This document shows positions 1-8,699 of a stretch of DNA of 53,454 nucleotides, piece by piece. The notes below the pieces were generated by a model. The model searched no databases, was not told where the DNA came from, and worked only from the letters and a program-made list of their open reading frames with translations. Both the position numbers and the translations under genes were made by a program. The stretch is from NCBI GenBank assembly GCA_023301685.1, contig JALZUG010000050.1, positions 1 to 53,454 of the forward strand. The letters run 5' to 3'. Source of the stretch: Rickettsiaceae bacterium (GTDB taxonomy: Bacteria > Pseudomonadota > Alphaproteobacteria > Rickettsiales > Rickettsiaceae). Numbering within the stretch: position 1 is the stretch's first letter; each line of letters opens with the position of its first letter.

Positions 1-226
1 CAGCGCGGCTATCCAGTGTAATAGTGAGTGTTAATATAATAGATTGCCGGGTTGCCTAACGACTCTTCGCAATGACGAGAGATATATCGAATGTTTAGAG
101 AATGAAATATGTTGGTTGGCGACGACACTACTGTCATAGAGAGCGAAGTATGGCTTCTTATGCCAGCAGTTAACAAATTGTGCGTCATAGCGAGCGCAGC
201 GCGGCTATCCATTGTGGAAGTGAGTT
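1..226. repeat. dispersed intergenic repeat block
   Basis: A unit of about 30 bp beginning CAGCGCGGCTATCCA occurs at 1-30 and again at 197-226, so the window opens inside one copy. Between them, 42-77 holds a module that starts GATTGCC and ends TCGCAATGACGAG. A related module lies at 16917-16941. The block sits downstream of the NifU-family gene, and the short ORF reading through it has no coding character. Such short GC-richer modules scattered between genes are common in Rickettsiales and other alphaproteobacteria; the copy number in this genome is unknown. The remainder to 294 shows nothing recognisable. Confidence 0.6.
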
Positions 227-294
227 TCTTGCAAAGTGAAAGGAATTGCTATCACTTTTAATTGAGGTATGGCAAAAAAAATGTTGTATTGATA

Positions 295-855
295 CTATTC
301 TTCAACTGCTTCTACAGACTGTACTTCTGGTACAAAATGTTGAAGCATTGATTCGATGCCATTTTTTAAGGTGATAGAAGAGCTTGGGCAGCCAGAGCAC
401 GCACCTCGAAGTTGGAGATATACCACACCATTCTCAAATCCTTGATAGATTATGTCGCCTCCATCCATTGCAACGGAAGGGCGTACGCGTGTTTCAATTA
501 TCTCTACTATCTGCTTTTCAACATCACCCATACCATCAGTATCGATTTCAGTAAAGGCATTTTGTGGCTCGTCGAATATAGGCATTCCAGCAACAAGATG
601 ATCCATGATAATCATAAGAATTTCTGGCTTAACTATATCCCAGTTTGTTTCATCCGATTTTGTTACTGTAACAAAATCATTGCCATAAAATACTGCTTTA
701 ACACCGCCAACCTGAAAAATCTTTGCCGCTAGACCGCTTTTTTGTAGCGCTTCTTCATTGCTATTGAAAAATACCGGGCTAGTCGGGCTGATTTCAGAGC
801 CTGGAAGAAACTTTAAAGCATTTGGATTTGGTGTTTCTTCGGTTTGGATAAACAT
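295..855 (-). CDS. NifU family Fe-S cluster carrier (Nfu type)
   Basis: This 186-residue protein has the two-domain layout of alphaproteobacterial and mitochondrial Nfu1. An N-terminal Nfu domain starts with MFIQTEETPNPNALKFLPG and covers about residues 1-90. A C-terminal NifU domain at about 105-186 carries the CxxC cluster ligands in the motif GACSGCPSS. Proteins of this family accept or assemble [4Fe-4S] clusters in the cytoplasm and pass them to target enzymes. The length is normal and both cysteines are present. Its start lies only about 30 nt from the 3' end of tRNA-Leu on the same strand, so the two may share a transcript. Confidence 0.93.
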   Translation of the reverse strand: MFIQTEETPNPNALKFLPGSEISPTSPVFFNSNEEALQKSGLAAKIFQVGGVKAVFYGNDFVTVTKSDETNWDIVKPEILMIIMDHLVAGMPIFDEPQNAFTEIDTDGMGDVEKQIVEIIETRVRPSVAMDGGDIIYQGFENGVVYLQLRGACSGCPSSSITLKNGIESMLQHFVPEVQSVEAVEE

Positions 856-884
856 TACATCTTACCTAGAAAAGTTTTTTAAAA

Positions 885-969
885 TGGTACCCGCGGCCGG
901 ACTTGAACCGGCACGAGCTAAGCTCCGCAGATTTTAAGTCTACTATGTCTACCATTCCATCACGCGGGC
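885..969 (-). tRNA. tRNA-Leu (anticodon UAA)
   Basis: Read on the minus strand, the acceptor arms GCCCGCG and CGCGGGT pair, followed by discriminator A and an encoded CCA end. The anticodon stem is GTAGA/TCTGC around the loop CTTAAAA, giving anticodon TAA. A long variable arm (class II) precedes the T-loop GTTCAAGTC. The 85-nt size and D-loop sequence ATGGTAGACA fit bacterial tRNA-Leu. The ORF on the same strand across this stretch is a chance reading. Confidence 0.95.
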
Positions 970-1395
970 ACAGCATTTTACAAAATTTGCATATAGCATA
1001 ATCAATACTATATACAGATGGGTGAACATTAGAATAATTCATAAAAAAAGGCAAGCATTTTATACAATATTTATTCGCATCAACGGCAGAATGCTGCAAT
1101 GGAGTATAAGCAAATGATAACCCTACCGAATTATTTCTAATAGCTATCTTTTAAAAGCACGCGATCAAAGAATTAATAAATTAACGATTAGTTCAAAAAA
1201 ATTAGTAATTATATGGGAGCATGGTATAAATTACATAGTGCTAAAAAATATAATAAAAATATTTATTTATCACTAACCTACTTAAAATTTTCTTAATAGT
1301 TTTTTGCCTACTCTCTAAATAGCTGGCACAAATAGACTTAAGAATTTGTGCTTCGCCATTTTAAAACAATTTAATCAAAATAAGGAGAGGTAATT
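970..1395. other. intergenic region with a 5' hairpin
   Basis: This stretch separates the divergent tRNA-Leu and the 1396 gene and must hold promoters for both. It is very AT-rich and I see no coding signal. The one clear structure is an inverted repeat, GCACAAAT at 1326-1333 and ATTTGTGC at 1344-1351, some 45 nt before the ATG at 1396. It has a 10-nt loop and no T tract, so it does not look like a terminator. It may be a 5'-UTR hairpin or an operator. Confidence 0.4.
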
Positions 1396-2142
1396 ATGCA
1401 GAAAGTTAATGTTCACGAGTTGAGCTATGATGATGTAAAAGGTGATTTGAAGGGGTATTTTAATAAATTTATGAAAAATCCTGCTGCTTTTGGCGTAAAA
1501 GATAGCGGTGTTATCAAGAGTATTACGAAAATGGGTGGTCTATCAAAGCATCTTATGTGGAAGCAATTTAAAGGTGTATTTGGAAAAAAAATGCTAGAAA
1601 TTTCTGTGCAGAAAGAGGCATCAGTATTTCTTAAGGATTTTGAAGACGGTAACCATGAATTGTTAACTGTTAGGCAGTTAGAAAAAATTATTGCAGATCC
1701 TGAAAATCCTGACTTTGGTTTGGAAGAGGCTACCATAAAATATATTAAGAGTAAGGATTTTAATAAAAAAGCATTTATTAGCCATGTTATAGAAATAGAT
1801 CCAGATTTAGAGTTAGACATTGAAAGTGACCCTCATGGTGGGCATGGTCATAAAATTCTATCTTTCTTAGTGGGAATATGGAAAAAAGTCTTCCCTATTA
1901 TTGATAAAATCATTGATACTTTAGTTGATCTTGGAACAGAAGCTTTGAAAAATGTTCTGGATAAACATGTCCCTGAATATCTAAAAGACGTTGTAGAGGA
2001 TACTGTAGATAGTGTTGGAGATGGTCTAAAAGAAGTGGATGATTTAGTAAATGATCTAGTAATTAGCTCCGTTGATACAAAAGAAGAAGTTGAGGAAAAA
2101 ACAGTAGATGTTTCTGGAGATAAAGTTGAGGAAACTATTTAG
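1396..2142 (+). CDS. unknown protein, paralogue of the convergent 2262-3200 gene
   Basis: I do not recognise this 248-residue protein. It is clearly homologous to its convergent neighbour. Shared blocks include NVHxLxY at the start, NPAAFGV/DPAAFGV, GLSKHxMWKQFK, LLTxxQLxKI, a His/Gly motif (HGGHGHK here, about residues 148-154) and DLGTxALKNVLDKHxP. The C-terminal quarter is acidic and helical. There is no signal peptide and no convincing membrane segment, although the stretch after the His/Gly motif is amphipathic and hydrophobic. The ATG at 1396 is preceded by a strong Shine-Dalgarno AAGGAG. The gene ends at a good terminator shared with its paralogue. A structural or host-directed role is possible but unproven. 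Confidence 0.75.
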   Translation: MQKVNVHELSYDDVKGDLKGYFNKFMKNPAAFGVKDSGVIKSITKMGGLSKHLMWKQFKGVFGKKMLEISVQKEASVFLKDFEDGNHELLTVRQLEKIIADPENPDFGLEEATIKYIKSKDFNKKAFISHVIEIDPDLELDIESDPHGGHGHKILSFLVGIWKKVFPIIDKIIDTLVDLGTEALKNVLDKHVPEYLKDVVEDTVDSVGDGLKEVDDLVNDLVISSVDTKEEVEEKTVDVSGDKVEETI

Positions 2143-2173
2143 TAACTTTATTATTTAAGTTCTTGAATATTAG

Positions 2174-2209
2174 AAAAGGCCATTCTTGAATTATAGAATG
2201 GCCTTTTTG
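2174..2209. terminator. bidirectional intrinsic terminator
   Basis: The arms AAAAGGCCATTCT and AGAATGGCCTTTTT pair perfectly around a short AT-rich loop. There is a T tract on one side and an A tract on the other. It lies between the two convergent paralogues and can stop transcription from both. Confidence 0.85.
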
Positions 2210-2261
2210 TTCTTTTTATAAACTATATTATAAATCAGAACTTAAAATATTAGATGCTATA

Positions 2262-3200
2262 TTAAACTGCTTCGTTGACATCTCCCACAACTGCAACAGC
2301 TTCATCTTCGCCGACTGGGTCTTCTCCGTCACCGACACCAATTGCATCCATACCAGCATCAATTCCTACTTCAATTGCATCATTTACTGCGTCTCCTAAA
2401 TCACCGGCAAGATCGCCTCCAATATCTTCTAGAGCGTCTAGTGCAGCTCCTCCAACATCGCCTCCATCATTATCTGCATCAACTACTGCACCGACAACTT
2501 CGTCTAGTTCTTTTGCTGCATCACCAACGTGATCTATGGCTTCATCTACAACATCTGCGATTGCATCTGGAATGTGTTTATCCAGAACATTTTTCAAAGC
2601 TGCTGTTCCAAGGTCGATAAAGAAGTCTAAAACTACGTCGACGAAAGGTGCGATTTTTGCCCATAGTCCTTTCAGGAAGTTTAGAATTTTGCGACCAAAT
2701 CCTCCATGCGCATCTTCATCTACATCTAGGTCTGCATCAATTGCGGCAACATGTGCGATAAAATCTGCTCTTTCAAAATCAGGGTCTAAGATATACTCAA
2801 TCATGTCAGCTTCTAGTGCAAATTCAGGGTTTGTTGGATCGTCAAGAATTTTTCCTAATTGTTTTATAGTAAGTAATTGATGACTTGAGTCTTGTTCAAA
2901 ATCAATAATAAATGCTGACGCTGCTTCACCTAGAGCTAAATCTTCCATTTTTAGCTTCACTGTTTTTTTAAACTGCTTCCACATAAAGTGCTTAGACAGT
3001 CCTTTTACACCCTTAATTTCAGCTATTAGGTCTGGATCTACAACTCCAAATGCAGCTGGATCAGCCATAAATTCATTGAAATGTCCTTTTAAATCAGCTT
3101 TTACAGCGTTATAATTTAATGCATGTACATTAACCATATGCGCGTGGACCGCACCTGCGCCTTTGAATTCGAGTGGTGCTTCTTTATGCTCTTCTTTCAT
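2262..3200 (-). CDS. unknown acidic protein, paralogue of the 1396-2142 gene
   Basis: This protein of 312 residues was not recognised. Its first 220 residues align throughout with the convergent gene at 1396, including GLSKHFMWKQFK, the His/Gly motif HGGFGRK and DLGTAALKNVLDKHIP. It differs by a roughly 90-residue tail rich in Asp, Gly, Ala, Val and Glu, strongly acidic and of low complexity. Base composition of the tail is visibly more GC-rich than the neighbours. I chose ATG 3200 because GGGAAAGG lies just upstream; a TTG at 3215 would extend it by five residues. No signal peptide or domain was seen. An acidic C-terminus occurs in some secreted effectors, but that is speculation here. Confidence 0.75.
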   Translation of the reverse strand: MKEEHKEAPLEFKGAGAVHAHMVNVHALNYNAVKADLKGHFNEFMADPAAFGVVDPDLIAEIKGVKGLSKHFMWKQFKKTVKLKMEDLALGEAASAFIIDFEQDSSHQLLTIKQLGKILDDPTNPEFALEADMIEYILDPDFERADFIAHVAAIDADLDVDEDAHGGFGRKILNFLKGLWAKIAPFVDVVLDFFIDLGTAALKNVLDKHIPDAIADVVDEAIDHVGDAAKELDEVVGAVVDADNDGGDVGGAALDALEDIGGDLAGDLGDAVNDAIEVGIDAGMDAIGVGDGEDPVGEDEAVAVVGDVNEAV

Positions 3201-3696
3201 AGTAACCTTTCCCAATTAGTTAATTTTTTAATAAACAGGTGGTAGATTTTAACCTAATCTTCTTGCCTGTTAAGTAAGTATGAAAGACGATTCTTAATAA
3301 ATTATTAATTAAAGTTGAAAAATATATTTAATTTTAATGCGTCTATAATACTAATGTGGAAGGAGTATAGGTTTTGACTTGCATACAAAAGATTATTTTA
3401 TTATTATATTTTTTAAGTAATCACCAATATTAGTGGTCTAACAATTCTTGACGCTTCTCATTCAATCTGATATAAAGTTCATGTGATTAATTATTGATGA
3501 GCTATAACTTTAGGAATATGATGAAAGTTTGCGTTACAACATTATTATCTCTTTTTGCTCTGCTAGGTACTCTGCTGGCGGCTTAGCTGCTGTCATATTT
3601 ATTCTCTGAAATTTATTATTATTTTATATTGTTTCCTGCAGTTTTGTTTGCGGGGTAAATTGTTTATCTACTAGTTTTTCATTAGAGGGAATTAAA
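3201..3696. other. gene-poor region with a possible 22-residue peptide
   Basis: This AT-rich stretch separates the acidic protein from the MFS carrier and should hold both promoters. The only open frame of note is 3518-3586 on the plus strand. It starts with two ATGs after TAGGA and encodes a hydrophobic peptide containing LLSLFALLGTLLAA. It could be a decayed signal peptide, a small membrane peptide or chance. Nothing else is recognisable. Confidence 0.3.
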
Positions 3697-4956
3697 ATGA
3701 GATCAGAAGAAAGAAAAAAATTTATATCAATTATGATATGGTTTTGTATCACGATGTTTTACTGTTATCAGTATATTTTGCGTGCATTACCAAATATTAT
3801 CATGCCAGATATAATGGACAAATACAGTATTGGAGCGACGGAATTTAGTTCGTTTGCTGGTATGTATTATGCGGGCTATGTCATTGTACATATTCCGATT
3901 GGTATATTACTTAGTCGTTTTGGTGCACGGACTGTATTACCTATGTGTATTGCACTAACCTCAATTGGCCTTGTACCTCTTGCATATTTTGATAGTTGGA
4001 CTTCAGTTGTAATCGGCAGAACTCTTACAGGTATCGGTTCATCTGCTGCAATTGTTGGAGCGTTGCAAATATTCCGTATTATTTATCCGGACAAATTCTC
4101 AAGGATGCTAGGAATAATGGTGTTTTTTGGGTTGATTACAGTTGTATATGCTGGATCCCCACTTGCAAATGTTATTACAATGATAGGTATTGATAAGACT
4201 ATTGGGGTGTTGTTATATTCTGGTATAGCGCTTTCTATCTTCACCTATCTTTTAATGCCAAAATCTACTGGAGAGATCTCGCACTCAAGTGTATTAATAG
4301 ATATAAAAGCTACTCTTGGGAATCCAAAGATAATAGTTGCTAGTTTGCTAGCTGGCTTCATGGTTGGGCCTTTGGAAGGGTTTGCTGACGCATGGGGAAG
4401 CGCATTTATGATTACTGTATATGATATTGAGAAGTCAATGGCTGACACAATTACATTATCAGTATTCTTGGGTATGTGTATTGGTTGTATTGTTCTTCCG
4501 TATATAGCAGATAAAACAAGGATGTATTTTGGAGTGACTATTGCATCAGGTATTGTAATGATCTTATGCTTTATTCATATATTGAGCGGCACTGCAACTA
4601 CCGATACGTTGTACTATACATGCGTAGTTACTGGTATATTCTGTGCATATCAGGTAGTAATTATTTCAAAGATTGCCACTTTTGTTTCGGAAGAAAGGAG
4701 TGGTGTAGCAGCTGCTATTGCAAATATGATTATTATGGCATTTGGCTTGCTGTTTCATAAATTCATAGGTATTACGCTAGATTGGCAATGGAATGGTATG
4801 TGGAAAGGTCAAATGATACAAGGTGTTAGGTCTTATGGCGCTGATGCTTTTGTAAATAGCATTTCCATTATTCCAGCTGCAACTACTATTGCAGTTGTTG
4901 GTTTCATAATTATGGCGATGACAAACGTGATACGCGTCAAGTTAATGAAAAAATAG
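3697..4956 (+). CDS. MFS transporter
   Basis: A 419-residue polytopic inner-membrane protein with about 12 hydrophobic segments and the charged loop LLSRFGARTVLP after the second helix, the place of MFS motif A. It fits major facilitator proteins found in several copies in Rickettsiales, which import or exchange host metabolites. The substrate cannot be read from the sequence. The ATG at 3697 follows the Shine-Dalgarno GAGGGA. The gene stands alone, followed by a hairpin at 4998-5028. Length and helix number are normal, so it is probably functional. Confidence 0.85.
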   Translation: MRSEERKKFISIMIWFCITMFYCYQYILRALPNIIMPDIMDKYSIGATEFSSFAGMYYAGYVIVHIPIGILLSRFGARTVLPMCIALTSIGLVPLAYFDSWTSVVIGRTLTGIGSSAAIVGALQIFRIIYPDKFSRMLGIMVFFGLITVVYAGSPLANVITMIGIDKTIGVLLYSGIALSIFTYLLMPKSTGEISHSSVLIDIKATLGNPKIIVASLLAGFMVGPLEGFADAWGSAFMITVYDIEKSMADTITLSVFLGMCIGCIVLPYIADKTRMYFGVTIASGIVMILCFIHILSGTATTDTLYYTCVVTGIFCAYQVVIISKIATFVSEERSGVAAAIANMIIMAFGLLFHKFIGITLDWQWNGMWKGQMIQGVRSYGADAFVNSISIIPAATTIAVVGFIIMAMTNVIRVKLMKK

Positions 4957-4997
4957 TATTGCCTTGCTGTAGCTTAAACAATATATTCTGAAGGTAT

Positions 4998-5028
4998 AGG
5001 TTGTATTTATATTTCTACAACCTGCTTT
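4998..5028 (+). terminator. probable terminator of the MFS gene
   Basis: The arms AGGTTGTA and TACAACCT are perfectly complementary around a short T-rich loop and are followed by GCTTTTG. It lies about 40 nt after the stop of the MFS carrier. The T tract is short, so it may be moderate in strength. Confidence 0.55.
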
Positions 5029-5093
5029 TGTTATAGGTATAACAGGCCTATAGCTCTTAATCTCTTATTTGAATCTATAAAAAGACGTAAACT

Positions 5094-5744
5094 ATGAAAA
5101 ATAATCTTAAACCTCGTCTTTCTGAGTATAGCATTGCAGAAGAATTAGCAAATAGCATAACCCATGGCGTAGGAGCTTTGATTAGTATAATAGGTTCTAT
5201 TATTCTTTATATACAAGCCAATACTTATGGAACATACCTCCATGTTATTAGTTATAGTATTTTTAGTGTTAGTCTGATTACTCTTTATTTTTCATCAACA
5301 CTTTATCATTCTTGTTCTAATACTAGATTTTATAGTCTATTAAAAAAGACTGATCACTTAACTATATATTTTTTAATAGCAGGTACATATTCTCCTTTTA
5401 TGTTAGTGGGTATTGAAAGTAATAATGGATGGATAATGTTTAAAATAATATGGAGTTTAGCTATTTTTAGCTGTTTTTTAAAATTTAGTAAAAACAGTTT
5501 CCTTCAAAAAGTGGCATTTATTAGTTATTTATTGATGGGATGGTTAGTAATTATTGTTTTTGATGAGTTAATTGTTGGCATCCCTTTTATATCTCTGTAT
5601 TTACTGGTTGTAGGTGGCATATTATATACTACTGGTGTAATATTCTATCTTTGGGATAATTTGCCTTTTAATCACTCAATTTGGCATGTTTTTGTTCTTG
5701 GTGGAAGCACTTCACATTATTTTTCAATCTACTTCTTAATATAA
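5094..5744 (+). CDS. hemolysin III family membrane protein (PAQR/YqfA type)
   Basis: The 216-residue protein has about seven hydrophobic segments and the family motifs. These are EELANSITHGVGA near the N-terminus, STLYHS with its conserved His at about residue 80, and HSIWHVFVLGGSTSH near the C-terminus, supplying the metal-binding histidines of the PAQR fold. Bacterial members (YqfA, Hly-III) are inner-membrane proteins, and the haemolytic label comes from a few pathogens. Length is normal. The stop is followed two nucleotides later by a transposase remnant, so an insertion may have altered the extreme C-terminus. The Shine-Dalgarno sequence is weak. Confidence 0.85.
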   Translation: MKNNLKPRLSEYSIAEELANSITHGVGALISIIGSIILYIQANTYGTYLHVISYSIFSVSLITLYFSSTLYHSCSNTRFYSLLKKTDHLTIYFLIAGTYSPFMLVGIESNNGWIMFKIIWSLAIFSCFLKFSKNSFLQKVAFISYLLMGWLVIIVFDELIVGIPFISLYLLVVGGILYTTGVIFYLWDNLPFNHSIWHVFVLGGSTSHYFSIYFLI

Positions 5745-5745
5745 A

Positions 5746-5925
5746 GGTAAAGCTATCTTGAGTTATAAGCTATCAAACTCAATGGATGCTAGTCTTATGA
5801 CAAGTGTTTTAGAAGAGGCTCTTGCTAAATATCCAGCTTCGCTAAGATGTAATAGCGATCAAAGTAGTTGATACACTGGCTCAGAGCATATAGAGATATT
5901 ACTTTTAGTAGTATCCTCTAGTAAC
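5746..5925 (+). pseudogene. IS3-family transposase OrfB remnant
   Basis: In one frame this reads GKAILSYKLSNSMDASL and continues to LRCNSDQSS, a stop at 5869-5871, then YTGSEHIEILL. This matches the catalytic-core region of IS3-group OrfB, where the usual text is HSDQGSQYTS. The internal stop replaces the expected Gln, and nothing is left before or after. No terminal repeats were found. It is a scar between the hemolysin III gene and the rdgB remnant. The rest of the gap to 6066 holds nothing recognisable. Confidence 0.75.
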
Positions 5926-6066
5926 TTGTGGTTCGTTTGCTAATTTTAATTATAAATACCTCATTTTTATGATTCTAGTTACTTGGCTTGCATAATACTA
6001 TGTGTCGCGAATTCTAGGGCAAGATCGCAATAAAGACGTAGTACACGTTTCAATATTATCTTGATA

Positions 6067-6309
6067 CTATTCATACAGATATTTTTTTAAAAGTTTACAG
6101 CACTTGGCCCTATGGCTAAGCTTTCTTTTTGTATCTTGTCCTAGTTCGGATATTGATTTATGATATCCCCTTGGAACAAAAACTGAATCATAACCAAACC
6201 CTTCATTTCCTTGGGGTGGGAATAAAAATCCATCAAGTCTACTGCAGAAAACTTTTGAATTCTTTTTTCGAGGGCAATATACATAAAGTTTAAAAGCTCT
6301 TAAAACCAT
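6067..6309 (-). pseudogene. rdgB: C-terminal fragment of RdgB/HAM1 (non-canonical purine NTP pyrophosphatase)
   Basis: The 80-residue frame ends with the HAM1 C-terminal signature: RLDGFLFPPQGNEGFGYDS, then VPRGYHKSISELG and KLSHRAK. Intact RdgB is about 190-200 residues. It hydrolyses ITP, XTP and dITP to keep deaminated purines out of nucleic acid. The N-terminal half, with the phosphate-binding lysine and first acidic residues, is absent, and I could not find it on either side. The fragment sits next to a transposase scar, which suggests a deletion during IS decay. It is unlikely to be active. Confidence 0.75.
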
Positions 6310-6485
6310 CCAACTTTCTACAACTTATATATCTTACATATTTTTTGCAACAGTATTCTTTTTTTCTTGGCTGCCTTTACCGAGCGCTTGCTTTTATTAT
6401 TATGTTTGATGCGTCTCTTTGTGCTTGACAATGGGAGGAAGAAATGCAAATTATAGTGTTTTAGTATAAATCTAGGCAATTACTT

Positions 6486-7835
6486 ATGAAAAATCTAATT
6501 ATCGGTTTTTTAGCAATAATTTTTACTAATTGTGTTTTAGCTGAAAGCAAAATTTCTGATCAAGTTGAAAGCCTAATTAATAAAACTGATTCTAATTTAA
6601 ATATTGGAATTAGAGTTAAAAATTTAGCAACGGATCAGGTGGTCTATGAAAAGAACTCTAAACGTTACTTTATGCCAGGTAGTTCGCTTAAATTTATTAC
6701 TATAGTGAGCTTATTGGAATATTTCGGGCCAGATTATCAATTTACTTCTAAAGTTTTAAAGCAAGGAAATAACTACTATATTGACATTCATCATCCAAAT
6801 TTTAGTTATGAAGATTTAAAATTGATGATTGCAAGAATTTCTGAAGACTCAGGAAATCAAGTCAAAGGCAATATATATATTGTAAATAATGAGTTTTCTG
6901 TTCCTGCGATTATGCGCGAGAAAACTATTAGTGATACGATTTATTGTAATGGGGCCTTGATAACCAAAGTACATTTAGACAAAAATTGTGCAAGAGCAAA
7001 TGTAAAGCCTGGAAAAGTAGGTCAGGGGATTCTTGTGAAATCAAATAAAAATTTCCCATATAATATTGAAAATAATGCTAAAACCGTAGGTAAAAATAAG
7101 CTTGATAGGTTGCATGTTGATATTGAAGGAGATAAGTACGTTATTAATGGTACTTTAAGTAAAGCTTATGGCGTGTTACCGATTGGCGCTGTCACTAGTG
7201 AGAATTTCAAGAATGTTATTCAATATGTAAAAAAAGGCTTATCTATTAGAGGAGTCAACGTTCAGGGAAAGATTACTGTCGGAAAGGCTCCAAAAGCGGC
7301 AAAAACGATCTATTCACTATCGATATCGTATAAAGATGCAGCAGATAGAGCGATGAAAATTTCGGATAATTTTATGACGGATTACTTTTTGGCAGAATAT
7401 GCTACGCAGAGTAAATTTTCTGAATGGAGAGCCGCAATTGCGTCAATGAAACATTTGATAGCAAGAAAATTTAATGTTGATTTTAGGAGGTCTGAAATTC
7501 ATGATGCGTCTGGTATTTCTAGGCGTAATCTTTTAACAGTAGAACAGATTTCGGACTTTTTAACCTCTGTGCATAAGAGCAAAAATTATGAGACGGTAAA
7601 ATCGCTAATGGCATGTCCTGGCGATGATTGCACACTTCGTGAGAGATTTAAAGGTGTCAAAGATTTATATACTAAGACGGGAACACTGCGCCATGTTTCT
7701 TCTCTAATGGGTTATTTCAAAGATAAAAGTGGGCAAGAGCATAGCTTTGTCATTATGGCTAATAATTTCTATTCATATAACGATCCATACCGAAAACTAG
7801 AAGAAGAAATCGTTCGCTTGTTTATGGAGAAGTAG
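6486..7835 (+). CDS. dacB: D-alanyl-D-alanine carboxypeptidase / endopeptidase (PBP4, peptidase family S13)
   Basis: The 449-residue protein has an N-terminal signal peptide (MKNLIIGFLAIIFTNCVLA) and all three penicillin-binding motifs. They are SSLK at 66-69 with the nucleophile Ser66 and Lys69, SDN at 293-295, and KTG at 397-399. The long insert between the first and second motifs is typical of family S13. Such enzymes act in the periplasm, trimming or cleaving peptidoglycan cross-links. Its intact state implies that this organism keeps at least some peptidoglycan. It appears monocistronic, with a weak ribosome site. Confidence 0.93.
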   Translation: MKNLIIGFLAIIFTNCVLAESKISDQVESLINKTDSNLNIGIRVKNLATDQVVYEKNSKRYFMPGSSLKFITIVSLLEYFGPDYQFTSKVLKQGNNYYIDIHHPNFSYEDLKLMIARISEDSGNQVKGNIYIVNNEFSVPAIMREKTISDTIYCNGALITKVHLDKNCARANVKPGKVGQGILVKSNKNFPYNIENNAKTVGKNKLDRLHVDIEGDKYVINGTLSKAYGVLPIGAVTSENFKNVIQYVKKGLSIRGVNVQGKITVGKAPKAAKTIYSLSISYKDAADRAMKISDNFMTDYFLAEYATQSKFSEWRAAIASMKHLIARKFNVDFRRSEIHDASGISRRNLLTVEQISDFLTSVHKSKNYETVKSLMACPGDDCTLRERFKGVKDLYTKTGTLRHVSSLMGYFKDKSGQEHSFVIMANNFYSYNDPYRKLEEEIVRLFMEK

Positions 7836-7928
7836 GTCGGTATATATTGAAACTACATCTTTTTAGTTGCGATTGAGGTTAATGCTATTATTATGAAGGG
7901 ATGTTAACTTAATTTATGAGAAAAGATT

Positions 7929-8633
7929 ATGAAAAAGTGGATAGGCGGAGCAAAAAAGCATGGTGGACTTTTTAGTGCTATGGAAAAGCAAATGGATAGT
8001 TGGGGGCGTGATCTTGACAAATCGTTAGGTAAGCCTTCGGGAGTAAATTCTTCAATTCCTGAAAAAAGAAAAGAATCAGAAAATAACTTAAAAGATGTAG
8101 CTCACGAATTGACGGGAGGTCTTGCTTATCCTGGTAGAGGCGAGAATGAGGGAGATGAATCTGTTGGAGTGATTGAAGAGGTTGTGGAAGAAAAAGAATT
8201 AGTTCTAGATGTACACATTATTGATATCAGTAAGGAGAATTTAAGAGCAGCGGTCTTAGAATATATAGATCATAACTCTGTAGATGAAGAGGTGGCTGAA
8301 GCTATTACTATTTTAACAGCAAAGAAATCATTATCAAACGCTGAAGTAGCTTCAAAAGTTCTAAGCTTTGGTGATGTAGATATAAATTCTCAGGTAAAAG
8401 CTTGGGTGCTTAATCATGTTGATGCAGAACTAACTATAAATAAATTAAAACTGCCTGCTGCGCTTTATTTTGTAAAGCACTCAGATAGGGATGTAGCAGC
8501 GGTTATTAAAGATGCTGGTGACAATGTTGTAGAATTTGCAGCAGCTCTTTTTGCAATAGAACATCCTGAATTAAGTGCTGATGTTGCTACTTGCATGCTA
8601 CTTGGTGAGTTTGATGGTGGATTAGATTTGTAG
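7929..8633 (+). CDS. unknown protein, first of a tandem paralogous pair
   Basis: I do not recognise this 234-residue protein. It has a basic, Gly/Lys-rich N-terminus (MKKWIGGAKKHGGLF), an acidic middle, and a helical C-terminal half with the motifs LSNAEVASKVL, INSQVKAWVLNHV and SADVATCMLLGE. Those three blocks recur in the broken gene downstream at 8866-9571, so the pair arose by duplication. There is no signal peptide or membrane segment. The terminator after it is nearly identical to the one after the second copy. Lack of known domains and a lineage-specific look would suit a host-interaction protein, but nothing shows this directly. Confidence 0.65.
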   Translation: MKKWIGGAKKHGGLFSAMEKQMDSWGRDLDKSLGKPSGVNSSIPEKRKESENNLKDVAHELTGGLAYPGRGENEGDESVGVIEEVVEEKELVLDVHIIDISKENLRAAVLEYIDHNSVDEEVAEAITILTAKKSLSNAEVASKVLSFGDVDINSQVKAWVLNHVDAELTINKLKLPAALYFVKHSDRDVAAVIKDAGDNVVEFAAALFAIEHPELSADVATCMLLGEFDGGLDL

Positions 8634-8665
8634 TCGGTTATTGTCAATATTTATCTTTATATTAG

Positions 8666-8699
8666 TAAAAACAGCTTCAATATTTGAGGCTGTTTTTTG
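8666..8699 (+). terminator. intrinsic terminator after the first tandem paralogue
   Basis: AAAAACAGCTTCAA pairs with TTGAGGCTGTTTTTT, with one G-T wobble, and runs into a T tract. The same AACAGCTTC...GCTGTTTTT hairpin follows the second paralogue, so the terminator was copied along with the gene. Confidence 0.85.

Noticed and set aside
412-732. 106-residue plus-strand ORF
   Set aside because: It is antisense to the NifU-family gene, whose motifs are unambiguous.
866-1099. 77-residue minus-strand ORF
   Set aside because: It runs through tRNA-Leu and has no family resemblance or ribosome site.
2275-2880. Plus-strand open frames opposite the acidic protein gene
   Set aside because: They are antisense shadows of its low-complexity Asp/Gly/Ala codons, with Ser/Pro/Thr or Leu/His-rich text that fits no protein.
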